A stretch of 64,000 nt of DNA from contig NZ_ARYN01000013.1 of assembly GCF_002094855.1 (NCBI RefSeq), positions 1-64,000 of the forward strand. The letters are read 5' to 3'. The notes below the pieces were generated by a model. It was not told where the DNA came from. It made no database searches and was given only the letters and a program-made list of their open reading frames with translations. Made by a program: the position numbers and the translations under genes. Shown here in pieces: positions 1 through 8,569 of the stretch (position 1 is its first letter; the number at the start of each line of letters is the position of its first letter). The DNA is from Zunongwangia atlantica 22II14-10F7 (GTDB lineage Bacteria; Bacteroidota; Bacteroidia; Flavobacteriales; Flavobacteriaceae).

Positions 1-29
1 TTCAGACAGAGTTTATTTTACACTCTCTT

Positions 30-2915
30 TTATTTATCCAATAAAAACTCATATTTATTATGATCATTAATCAATTTCTTTGCAAGAGTAATAATGTCTT
101 CCGTCTCTATAGAATTAACAAATTGTTCTTTTTTTAAAGGATCTACCCAAGGCGTATCGAATCGATAATACTCATATAGTTGTTGTGATATTTCTCGCTG
201 CTGCATACCTCTCCCCTGAGTGCTATACTTTGATTTAATTTGTTTCATTCCAGCATCAATAACATTCTGGGGAATTTTACCATTCTTTATAGAATATAGG
301 ATTCTATTACTTTCTTTTCTGACCCGGTTCAGATCCTTAAAATCACAAAATACACTTATGGCTAATTCTAATCTCAATGCTTCGAAATTATATCCACCGG
401 AAGCAGTTAAATCATACAATCCTATCCCATCCTTAAATCTTAAATTCCAAAAATAAGCCTTTGTAATTGCTGCCAATGCTTCGAGTTTAATCCATTCCTC
501 CCAATCTAATCTCTTTTTATCTTTTAAAATTCTTATACTATAAATTCCATTTTTCGATTTATAGTATTTTGGGGTAGGAATTGAAATATAATGTCTTTCA
601 GGATAACTTCTATTTTCATTAAATCTACTCGCTTTCAAATCACCAAAAGTTTGACTTGGTAAATTTCCCAAATATTTTCGAACAAGATTCAGAACAGGAT
701 CTAAAGGAAACTCTCCACTAAATATAAAAGTAAATGCCTCAGGCTTACCAAATAATTCTCTATAAGATTGCATTCCATTTTCTAAATTTGTTCCATCAAG
801 ACTTTCGAATAATTCAGTTCCCATTAAGTTTTTTCTAGGTTCATCCAAAAACTCATCTATTTTATTACTAAAATCTACAGAGTTTAAAGGGTAAGAAGGT
901 TCTTTATATTTCTTTTCCTCAAGACGTTTCCAATCATTGAAAGCTGCAACATCATATCTTATATTTGAAAAATACAGATAAACTGTCTGCAACATCGTCT
1001 CTAAATCATTCAGATCAGATTTTGCTTCTATCCCACTTTCAATGTCTGTGATATATGGAAATGCACCCAAAAAATGATTTGTATTTTCTCTAAAAAAATA
1101 TTTTAAATCAAATTTATTTATAGTATCTAACCCAGTATGCATTAAAAATTTAGGTGAGTTTAAAGCAGAAACCTGATAATCTTCAGGTAAATGCGATGCG
1201 CCAACTCGACGAAATCCATGCATTACAATTTTTTTTTCATCCAAGCCTTTTGTCGGATGGTATGATTTAAAAATAGCCTTGACTCCATTTTCTAACTTGA
1301 TTTCTAGTGCTCCGCTTTCTCCTATACAACTGCTTATAATAGACGATTTTTTCAGTTTTTGAAGCTTATTTTTATCTAACAAAGCTGTGATTTTGTTTGG
1401 GTAACTAAACTTCGGAACAGTATCATTATTAATTATACCCTCAAGCGAAGACCTAATATCATACTCTGAATAGTTTAAGAGCTGGTGACCTTCTGGCGCT
1501 ACTAGACCAATATCATTTGGCATACTTATCATATATTTATTGAGTAATAAATTTAAGTTCTTCAAGTTCATTTTATTTAACCAATCTAATAACTCATCCT
1601 TATATTGAAGGTTAAATTGCTCTTTATATAAAAAGTGATTCTGAATATCATTGACCCAATATTGTGACGTCTTAAAATATGAAGAGTTGAAATTACTGAC
1701 AAGTTCATTTCTTATATCCTGCCATTCATCTTCAAGTACACCTTTCCTAAGCAATTGATTGAGGATATAAATTGATTTTTCAATACCTTTCCTTCCGGAA
1801 TCCTCATCACAATTTATATTAAGCTCTAAAAAATTTTCAGGAAAACTTCTGTTATCAGAATTGACGCTATAGGCATAATCAATATTATAGTCGTTAGTTA
1901 TTGCAGCAAGGCGACTTGATATTACCTTTTCCGCAATATTTGATAATACTCTTTGTTTCCACTTTTCCAGTTGATCCTCTGCTTTCGATTCTCTATTTCT
2001 GAAATAAAGATGCCATTGTAGATCATTTTTTGCCAACTCTCTTTTGTTTTCCGGCTTCCTAGCAATACTGACGTATTGATTAGGAAGATTTTTATAAAGA
2101 GAATCACATTTATCAAAAGGCAAAGTCCTTTTTGAAGAAGGTAGTTTCGAAAATCCAGAAATAATTATTTCTTCCATTTTATCAAGATCTTCGATATCCC
2201 CAACAATACTTACCCCCATCAAATCAGGTTGATACCATTCCTCATAAAATGAACGTAAATCCGTTATCTCAAAAGTTTGCAAATGGTCAAAAAAACCAGT
2301 TTTATCATTATAACAAGGAAAAAGACCATTAATCATCCTTTTATTAGCAAAATAATCTTCAGGATTATCCCCATGCCTAGAAAGGAATTCTTGCTGAATA
2401 CTACTTCTTTCAATATCCACATCATTCTTACTTAAGGTCAATTCAGAAGCTATTTCCTTGAACCAGTGTAATCCCATAGTAAGAGCTTTAGAATTACCTA
2501 CAGGAATTTTAGCAATATACTTTGTAGAATTCATTCCAGTATAGGCTTTAATATTCGATAATGTTAAACCTGCGTCATTAAAACTTGTACTATTCAAAAT
2601 CCCTGATCTAAAATTTGTACTTTCCCGAAAAGCTAAATGCTCTATTATATGGGAAAAATCCATTTGATTTCTGGATTCAGCTTTATGTCCAACTTGAACT
2701 AAAAAACGAATATCTAAGACTTTACTATCCTGAACTTTTTTCAAATAATAAGTCAGTCCATTAACTAATCTACCTTTTCTAAAGCTTCTCGAATCAAAAT
2801 AATTACTATCTAAATTCTCCTGAGAAAATAAAGTATTTACTCCACCATTAGTTAGGCTATAAAAAACCAGAAATAATGATAGAAACTTTTTAGCTTGTTT
2901 ATCTTTCAACTTCAT
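30..2915 (-). CDS. M16 family zinc metallopeptidase, exported
   Basis: Two-half M16 (insulinase/pitrilysin/PqqL-type) peptidase of about 961 residues, probably periplasmic. The inverted zinc motif HxxEH is at His89-Ile-Ile-Glu92-His93, and a candidate third ligand is Glu169 in an ERSSIQQE stretch, as expected about 75 residues downstream. The N-terminus is a Sec-type hydrophobic signal (about residues 10-30) without a lipobox. I place the start at the ATG at 2915 rather than the TTG one codon upstream; the A of the SusD TGA stop is the first base of this ATG, so the two are translationally coupled. The family degrades peptides inside a closed chamber. As the last gene of a SusC-SusD operon it probably trims peptides imported by them. 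The substrate is unknown. Confidence 0.9.
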   Translation of the reverse strand: MKLKDKQAKKFLSLFLVFYSLTNGGVNTLFSQENLDSNYFDSRSFRKGRLVNGLTYYLKKVQDSKVLDIRFLVQVGHKAESRNQMDFSHIIEHLAFRESTNFRSGILNSTSFNDAGLTLSNIKAYTGMNSTKYIAKIPVGNSKALTMGLHWFKEIASELTLSKNDVDIERSSIQQEFLSRHGDNPEDYFANKRMINGLFPCYNDKTGFFDHLQTFEITDLRSFYEEWYQPDLMGVSIVGDIEDLDKMEEIIISGFSKLPSSKRTLPFDKCDSLYKNLPNQYVSIARKPENKRELAKNDLQWHLYFRNRESKAEDQLEKWKQRVLSNIAEKVISSRLAAITNDYNIDYAYSVNSDNRSFPENFLELNINCDEDSGRKGIEKSIYILNQLLRKGVLEDEWQDIRNELVSNFNSSYFKTSQYWVNDIQNHFLYKEQFNLQYKDELLDWLNKMNLKNLNLLLNKYMISMPNDIGLVAPEGHQLLNYSEYDIRSSLEGIINNDTVPKFSYPNKITALLDKNKLQKLKKSSIISSCIGESGALEIKLENGVKAIFKSYHPTKGLDEKKIVMHGFRRVGASHLPEDYQVSALNSPKFLMHTGLDTINKFDLKYFFRENTNHFLGAFPYITDIESGIEAKSDLNDLETMLQTVYLYFSNIRYDVAAFNDWKRLEEKKYKEPSYPLNSVDFSNKIDEFLDEPRKNLMGTELFESLDGTNLENGMQSYRELFGKPEAFTFIFSGEFPLDPVLNLVRKYLGNLPSQTFGDLKASRFNENRSYPERHYISIPTPKYYKSKNGIYSIRILKDKKRLDWEEWIKLEALAAITKAYFWNLRFKDGIGLYDLTASGGYNFEALRLELAISVFCDFKDLNRVRKESNRILYSIKNGKIPQNVIDAGMKQIKSKYSTQGRGMQQREISQQLYEYYRFDTPWVDPLKKEQFVNSIETEDIITLAKKLINDHNKYEFLLDK

Positions 2916-4315
2916 CAATATCCTGGATTCTGGGTTAGCATATTATTTTTCTGACGTTCCTCTTCTGGAATAGGAAACAAAATATCCGTATCTTCCCAGA
3001 ACTCGTTGCTTTCAGAAAGAACTAAAGACGCAAGATTTTTTCTTTTAAGGTCTAACCATCTATGCCCCCATTCGGTAAATAATTCTTTTTCCCGCTCCTC
3101 TAAAACCATCATTAAAAGATCTTCCTGATTCAGATTCGAAATTGATGATCCTAATACAGGGATACCTGCACGTTCCTTAATTCTATTTAAATCCGCAATT
3201 CCACCCATAAAATTTCCTTGCATAATCCTGGCTTCAGAACGTATAAGGTATTGCTCTGCCAAACGCATAACCATTGAATATTCAGACACCGGCTCCGTAC
3301 TATAACGTATTTTATATTTAAAGGAATAATAATCATCTCTGCCAGACTGAAAACCGATCCAATCTTCAAACCTTAAATCTTGTTCATTAAAACCCTGCAC
3401 AAAACTTTCTCTTAATTGTACAGGTGTAATCGCCGCTATAACCGGATGAAAGACAAAGATCGCTCCTTCATAAGTATGCGTACTGATAGCGCCCCGCCCT
3501 AATGGGGATATTTGCCATATAGCCTCATTACTATTCGCTAAAAAGACATTGTTTAATTCGTCAAGCAATTCATAATTACCGGAAGTAATTATTTCGTTGC
3601 TATAGGTTTCCGCTTCATCCCAATTTTCAAGAAACAAATGTACTCTGGCTAAAAATGCCATTACTACCGATCGATTAACGTGAGTTCGTTCTCCTCCATT
3701 ATATTCCAGACTAACTAACGTAAGACTACTCTCCAGATCAGAAAGTATTTGGTCATATATTGAAGATGTAGCAATCCGTTCCATAGTTGCATTATCTTCA
3801 TAAGAAGTTGACAATATTAAAGGAACATCTCCATATAAATTAATTAAATAGAAGTAGCTAAATGCACGTATAAACAAAGCTTCTCCTTTTATCTGATCAA
3901 CCACAGAAGGGCTTAAGTTTTCCGAGCCATCAATACCTGCCAAAATCCCATTAACCATGTAAATGATATTATAAGCACTGGACCACAAATAGAAATTACC
4001 AGTGTTTTGAGGATTAATTTCGTTAATTTCAAATTCCCGATAGGTTTGGTCATTTACTAAGATAGACTCTATTTCGTGAGCAGATAAACTCGCAAGCATG
4101 GTTACACTACTAGTATAACCGCTGCTAAAAGACGATTCTGCCAGTTGGTTGTAAACACCTTGCATAGCACTTTTGGCAGTCTCATCACTACCAAAAACCA
4201 CATCTGTATTTATGCTATAATCTGGTGAACCAACTTCTAAAAAGTCCTCACAAGAAATTAATACCGAACACCCGAAAAGCATAATAATTATATTTATTTT
4301 ATTGTATAATTTCAT
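2915..4315 (-). CDS. SusD/RagB family nutrient-binding outer-membrane lipoprotein
   Basis: Surface lipoprotein of 466 residues that forms the lid over its partner SusC/RagA transporter. The signal peptide ends in a lipobox (LISC) and the mature protein starts CEDFLEVG, the usual SusD opening. The TPR-like helical body shows the family phrases EALFIRAFSYFYLINLYGDVPL and, near the C-terminus, a REKELFTEWGHRWLDLKR block. It lies 10 bases downstream of the SusC gene and overlaps the M16 peptidase start by one base. The neighbouring peptidase argues for a peptide rather than glycan ligand, in the manner of RagB, but this is inference. Confidence 0.93.
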   Translation of the reverse strand: MKLYNKINIIIMLFGCSVLISCEDFLEVGSPDYSINTDVVFGSDETAKSAMQGVYNQLAESSFSSGYTSSVTMLASLSAHEIESILVNDQTYREFEINEINPQNTGNFYLWSSAYNIIYMVNGILAGIDGSENLSPSVVDQIKGEALFIRAFSYFYLINLYGDVPLILSTSYEDNATMERIATSSIYDQILSDLESSLTLVSLEYNGGERTHVNRSVVMAFLARVHLFLENWDEAETYSNEIITSGNYELLDELNNVFLANSNEAIWQISPLGRGAISTHTYEGAIFVFHPVIAAITPVQLRESFVQGFNEQDLRFEDWIGFQSGRDDYYSFKYKIRYSTEPVSEYSMVMRLAEQYLIRSEARIMQGNFMGGIADLNRIKERAGIPVLGSSISNLNQEDLLMMVLEEREKELFTEWGHRWLDLKRKNLASLVLSESNEFWEDTDILFPIPEEERQKNNMLTQNPGY

Positions 4316-4325
4316 AATTACCTAA

Positions 4326-7316
4326 TTAAAAATTTAATTGAATTCCTCCAGTCACACTACGTAGTTGCGTAAAACCTGTCCCCAGATATGGTGACTCAGG
4401 ATCCAGACCTTTATAATCAGTAAATGTGTAAAGGTTTTGTCCGTTGATAAAGATATTAGCACTCGTAAATCCAATTTCTTGTATCAATGTATTGGGTAAC
4501 TTATAAGTTAACGAAGCTGTTTTAAGCCTTAAAAAAGAAGCATCAACTATTGGGAAATTAGAGTTCAAAACATTATTATAAGCGGTTCTTGATGAGGTAC
4601 TTTGTGAAATGTTTTGATAATCCGTATCATTATCTAAAACATCAGCTCTTTGATTACCAATAAATCCTGTATTAAATAGTCCTAGTGTTCCTTCCTGCTT
4701 TACAAAATCAACTAAGAACTGAAAACTAAATTGCTTATATTCGATTTGATTAGTAATACCTCCAAAAAACTGACGTCCACGATCCCAGGCATATTGCCGG
4801 TCTTCATAATCATATCTACCGTCTTCATTTACATCTACAAATGTATATTCTCCAGTTGTTGGATCCATTCCTTGGTAACTGTACAGCAAAGCTATGTTAA
4901 GCGGTTCTCCTACACGATAGGTATTCGCATAAGAAGATTCTTCTAATCCCGGGTAACTAACTAATTCATTCCTCGGAAAACTAATATTTAAGGAAGTAGT
5001 CCAATTAAATTTCTTAGATTGAATATTTAATGTTGACAACTCGATCTCCAAGCCTCTATTTTCAACAGTTGCTGGAAGATTTGCCTGTACAGAATTGAAT
5101 CCTGTTATAGCAGGTAATGGATAACCTACTAACTGATCCGAAGATCTATTTCGGTACCAACTAATCCCTAAATCAATCCTATTTTTAAAAATGCTAAGCT
5201 CCGTGGCTATTTCAAATTTCTTGTTGGTTTCCCAAGAGAAATTAGGATTTGATAATTGTGTTGGGTATAAACCTCCAGGACCAGGTGTAGCTTCATAAGC
5301 ATCGAGATATCCATAATCCCCTATTTGATCATTACCTGTAGTGCCATAACTACCTCGAAATTTCCAGAAGCTTATAACCGGGAAAAGCTTTTTCATAAAA
5401 GCTTCTTCACTAAAAATCCAGGCAGCTCCTATGGCGCCAAAATTCGCGAAACGATTATTAGCTCCAAAACGAGAGGAACCGTCTCTCCTACCAGTAAGAT
5501 TTAGCAAGTATTTATTATCCCATTGATATCCAATTCTTCCAAAAACAGCATTATACCGGTATTCTGAATTAAAATATGAAACCGAACGTATGTTTTCTGC
5601 TGCATTTAGGTTTCCAATTAAAGACTCAGTAACATATCCTTCACCATATAAAGAAATTTGCCGTGTAGTTCGTTCTTGAAAAGTTGCTCCTAACAGAATT
5701 GATAGCTCACCTTTTAAAAATTCTGAATTAAAAATTAATTGGGGTTCGAAAATCCATGAATTTCTATTATTCTGTAGATGTCCAGATCTATTTTCGATAT
5801 TATCCCAATTTTCCGGGTTGTATGATCGCTGTGGCCGTTTAACCAACTCATCTCCATCGTAATTGGTGTACCCCAGATTTGTTTTTAAATTAAGACCATT
5901 AAATATTTCATAATCCAGAGATAGATTGGTAATTAAGTTTTTTACTTCTGTATTACTCTTATTAAAAAAGCCTTCATACGGATTACTCCAACTAGATTCT
6001 TGCCAATCCTCCCAATTCAGCGTACCATCAGGATTAAATATAGATGGAGCATTAGGTGGTAATTCAAAAGCATAGGTGGTCATATTAAGATAACCTACCA
6101 AATCATTTTTATCTATCCCATAGTTCAATGAGAGATTTAAAGAAAGTTTATCATTAAGTGTTTTATGTGAAATTTGAGCCCCGGCAGATATTTTCCGGTA
6201 ATTATAATCTCCGATAAATACGCTTCCCTGAGCATGATAGCCTCCACTGAGTCTGAAAGTTGTTTGTTTATTACCTCCTGATGAACTGAGAGTAACATCG
6301 GTAACCTCTGAAGTACCTCCAAAAAACACATCCTGCCAATCTGTATAGCGATTTGCATCCCAAACCAGCAAATCATAAGCATTTCCTACTGTTGGTTCAA
6401 CATCATCATTCTCAAAAGCACGTCTACGCACATTTAAATATTCTTCTGTTCCTAATAGATCTACACGATTTGGGACCTCAGAATATCCTGTATAGGCTCT
6501 TATTTGAATATTATTCCTTGCCGATATACCTTTTTTTGTTGTGATTAAAACAACACCATTAGCTCCTCTGGATCCATAAATTGCAGTAGCATCCGCATCT
6601 TTCAGAATTTCTATGCTTTCTATATTAGATAGATTTAAGGTATTTAATGGATCTATCCCTCCGTTAAATGTCAAATTACTATTACTGTCTACCGGAATAG
6701 AATTTATGGGAACACCATCTATAATATATAAGGGGAAGTTCCCTTCTTCTCTTAAACTATTGGTACCACGTATTCGTATAGTAGAAGCGCTTCCTGGAAT
6801 ATTACCATTAGGAATAACCTCTACACCAGCCATACGTCCCTGAAGGGCTTGTAAAGGACTGGTTACCGGCTGTAATTCGATTTCTTCAGCAGTAACTCTG
6901 GAAATATTCCCCGTACGCTCACGCTTAGTGGTATTATAATAACCGGCATTAATGATAACCTCATCAAGGGCATCAACAGCCGCATGAAGAGTGATATCAC
7001 CAGAAAATGTTTCAGTTACTTGAACTATAAATGTTTTAAATCCAATATAGGAGTACACCAGGGTATCCCCTACACTAGCATAAATACTATATTCACCATC
7101 GAGGTTGCTCATGGTACCGGTAGATGACCCCGAAACAATTACATTGACCCCGGGAATAGGAACACCTTCCTGATCTTTTACGGTTCCGGATATTTGTTGC
7201 TGTTGCAAGCTCGGGTGAGTAGGGGTTGCGGCATGTGCAGCTTTGGACAGGAACAAGAGTATTCCGCCTATAATTATTAGTGCCATGTATATATGGCACG
7301 AGTAATTATTTTTCAT
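4326..7316 (-). CDS. SusC/RagA family TonB-dependent outer-membrane receptor
   Basis: Outer-membrane beta-barrel transporter of 996 residues powered by TonB-ExbBD. After a signal peptide (about residues 1-30) comes a carboxypeptidase-D-like regulatory domain (ISGTVKDQEGVPIPGVNV, about 42-115), then the plug with its SusC signature (ADATAIYGSRGANGVVLITT, about 240-260), then a barrel ending in a short aromatic strand (GGIQLNF). No N-terminal STN (sigma-regulator signalling) domain is visible and no ECF-sigma/anti-sigma pair is nearby, so control is probably local. The 680 bases upstream are GC-rich and highly structured. It is first gene of the SusC-SusD-M16 operon. Confidence 0.93.
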   Translation of the reverse strand: MKNNYSCHIYMALIIIGGILLFLSKAAHAATPTHPSLQQQQISGTVKDQEGVPIPGVNVIVSGSSTGTMSNLDGEYSIYASVGDTLVYSYIGFKTFIVQVTETFSGDITLHAAVDALDEVIINAGYYNTTKRERTGNISRVTAEEIELQPVTSPLQALQGRMAGVEVIPNGNIPGSASTIRIRGTNSLREEGNFPLYIIDGVPINSIPVDSNSNLTFNGGIDPLNTLNLSNIESIEILKDADATAIYGSRGANGVVLITTKKGISARNNIQIRAYTGYSEVPNRVDLLGTEEYLNVRRRAFENDDVEPTVGNAYDLLVWDANRYTDWQDVFFGGTSEVTDVTLSSSGGNKQTTFRLSGGYHAQGSVFIGDYNYRKISAGAQISHKTLNDKLSLNLSLNYGIDKNDLVGYLNMTTYAFELPPNAPSIFNPDGTLNWEDWQESSWSNPYEGFFNKSNTEVKNLITNLSLDYEIFNGLNLKTNLGYTNYDGDELVKRPQRSYNPENWDNIENRSGHLQNNRNSWIFEPQLIFNSEFLKGELSILLGATFQERTTRQISLYGEGYVTESLIGNLNAAENIRSVSYFNSEYRYNAVFGRIGYQWDNKYLLNLTGRRDGSSRFGANNRFANFGAIGAAWIFSEEAFMKKLFPVISFWKFRGSYGTTGNDQIGDYGYLDAYEATPGPGGLYPTQLSNPNFSWETNKKFEIATELSIFKNRIDLGISWYRNRSSDQLVGYPLPAITGFNSVQANLPATVENRGLEIELSTLNIQSKKFNWTTSLNISFPRNELVSYPGLEESSYANTYRVGEPLNIALLYSYQGMDPTTGEYTFVDVNEDGRYDYEDRQYAWDRGRQFFGGITNQIEYKQFSFQFLVDFVKQEGTLGLFNTGFIGNQRADVLDNDTDYQNISQSTSSRTAYNNVLNSNFPIVDASFLRLKTASLTYKLPNTLIQEIGFTSANIFINGQNLYTFTDYKGLDPESPYLGTGFTQLRSVTGGIQLNF

Positions 7317-7360
7317 AATTTTACGTGTGATTTAAATGAAACAATGTTTTATTTAAGCTT

Positions 7361-7402
7361 AAGCCTTCCCCGTCCAGACGCCAATCTCGCGGGGAAAAGC
7401 TT
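7361..7402 (-). promoter_or_regulatory. GC-rich hairpin in the SusC leader with an alternative partner
   Basis: The arms AAGCCTTCCCC (from 7361) and GGGGAAAAGCTT (to 7402) form a stem of about 11 pairs with a small internal loop. The same CGGGGA segment (7390-7395) can instead pair with a second copy of TCCCCGTCC at 7426-7434; the first copy is at 7367-7375. Two mutually exclusive stems around one shared strand is the layout of an RNA switch or attenuator. No U-tract follows, so it is not a simple terminator. It lies 45 bases before the SusC ATG. Confidence 0.4.
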
Positions 7403-7600
7403 ATGCTCAGCTAAATGCAAATTAATCCCCGTCCTAATGATAAAGGAGCAGGGGCATGACGGCTCCCTATAGCCGACATTGTAATACTAACAATGTTCCC
7501 AAAGCCCATTTGGAGCTTTCCCAACCCACACTGTAAAAAATAGGGTTAACAGCACCCACGGGATGATATAAATTTTAGCCTGTCCCGCAACAAACTTATA
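7403..7600 (-). other. Structured non-coding leader region upstream of SusC
   Basis: No convincing gene lies here. The stretch is much richer in GC than its surroundings and carries consecutive hairpins: GGAGC/GCTCC (7445-7466), ACATTGT/ACAATGT with a 7-base loop (7476-7496), and AAAGCCC/GAGCTTT (about 7501-7520). A 32-codon minus-strand frame (MGFGNIVSITMSAIGSRHA...) crosses it, but it resembles a read-through of the hairpins rather than a protein. It could be a 5' leader RNA or a dispersed repeat; I cannot tell which. Confidence 0.35.
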
Positions 7601-7710
7601 ATTAGACAAATATTTGATTCCCAAAACAATAAGCTTTAGGATTGCGAGACTTAAAAATTATAGAAAATCACTTTGAAAATTATGAAGAGACACGCCGGGT
7701 TTAAGAAAAC

Positions 7711-7888
7711 AAAAAGGCGTGGAAACTCAGCTTATTGCGCGGGCGGTACTGGTATACCATTGGAACAATAAGAGAGCCCACGCCCCGGGTCGTGAGCATC
7801 TTGCTTATTCTCTCGTTCCAATTAAAAATTACCAGTTTTCCAGCACGAGATTCAAAGCGAATGCTTCTAATATTTTTACTTAAAGAAG
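7711..7888 (-). ncRNA. Candidate structured small RNA with its own terminator
   Basis: Read on the minus strand, a long rod is formed by GGCGTGG (7784-7778) with CCACGCC (7722-7716), then an internal bubble, then CTTATTG/CAATAAG (7772-7766 with 7737-7731), then a small apical hairpin around GGTATACC. A run of five T (7715-7711) directly follows the closing stem, as in an intrinsic terminator; the plus-strand reading has no such run. A Bacteroidota -7 element (TATTTTTG, 7901-7894) lies 114 bases upstream of the closing stem. ATTGGAAC (7822-7815 on minus) can also pair with GTTCCAAT (7766-7759), giving an alternative fold. A rod with a central bubble recalls 6S RNA, but I see no sequence signature that proves it. 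It may also act as a leader of the SusC operon. Confidence 0.35.
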
Positions 7889-7998
7889 TTTCGCAAAAAT
7901 AATTTATTAATCCAAATATACATAATTTTTAAATCATTCTCTATCGAGAATAGATATTTTTTAAATAATAACGTCTTTGTTGGTTAAATAGTTCCATT

Positions 7999-8304
7999 TT
8001 GACCAAGAAAAACGCAAAGTCACCAAGAATACAACAGCAAAAATTAGTTGACACATTAGTTTGCAGGTTCATTGCTGAAAATTTTTTATCTCCACCTCAT
8101 AACAACGAAGGAAAAGAGATATCTCAAAATGAATATTCAAAGATTATCGATATATCGTCATCAGTTTTATCTAAAATGAAAAATGAGGAAGGTTACCAAA
8201 TACCTCTGTCTACTATAAATAAAATTTGTGAAAAGGAAAAAATATCACTTTCAGAATTTTTTAAGAAATTTGAAAAAAGATTTCCAGAAGCTATTATAAA
8301 GTAA
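7999..8304 (+). CDS. Small helix-turn-helix (XRE-like) regulator
   Basis: Predicted 101-residue basic protein. Residues about 45-85 (EYSKIIDISSSVLSKMKN ... IPLSTINKICEKEKISLSEF) have the spacing of a Cro/CI-type helix-turn-helix, with VLSKMKN as recognition helix. No sensor or oligomerisation domain follows. The start is a TTG, because no in-frame ATG lies between the upstream stop (7969-7971) and codon 58; the true start is therefore uncertain. It is AT-rich, stands alone, and is divergent from the SusC-SusD-M16 operon, so regulation of that operon is possible but unproven. It is followed by a bidirectional terminator. Confidence 0.65.
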   Translation: MTKKNAKSPRIQQQKLVDTLVCRFIAENFLSPPHNNEGKEISQNEYSKIIDISSSVLSKMKNEEGYQIPLSTINKICEKEKISLSEFFKKFEKRFPEAIIK

Positions 8305-8519
8305 ATACAAAGAATATTTAGCATTTCTTAGATTACCATTCATCTTCCGGTTTTCCGTAATTACTTTTGATTTTCTCAAAGTAACGTCACGTAATTCGAT
8401 AACTTGATAAAAAAAGTGATAGATGACAATAAAATTCATCAATCAAAATTAAGAAGTAATTAAGCAATGGCTTCTAGATCTTTCCCTTAAAAATTTTCAT
8501 CTTACCTATCCAAAAGCTG

Positions 8520-8554
8520 AAAAAACTTAAATTCACAATAACTTTAAGTTTTTT
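8520..8554. terminator. Bidirectional intrinsic terminator
   Basis: AAAAAACTTAAA (8520-8531) is the exact reverse complement of TTTAAGTTTTTT (8543-8554), giving a 12-bp stem with flanking T/A runs on both strands. It sits between the convergent HTH gene (ends 8304) and the SLC13 permease (ends 8570). Confidence 0.8.
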
Positions 8555-8569
8555 TACATATAGATCCCT

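Noticed and set aside
7420-7520. 32-codon minus-strand frame starting MGFGNIV
   Set aside because: It spans the hairpin arms and is GC-driven; no start signal or family. Treated as part of a structured non-coding region.
7711-7888. Firm assignment as 6S RNA, tmRNA or RNase P
   Set aside because: No tmRNA or RNase P signature sequences are present, and 6S lacks a sequence-level diagnostic that I can verify; kept as a generic candidate.
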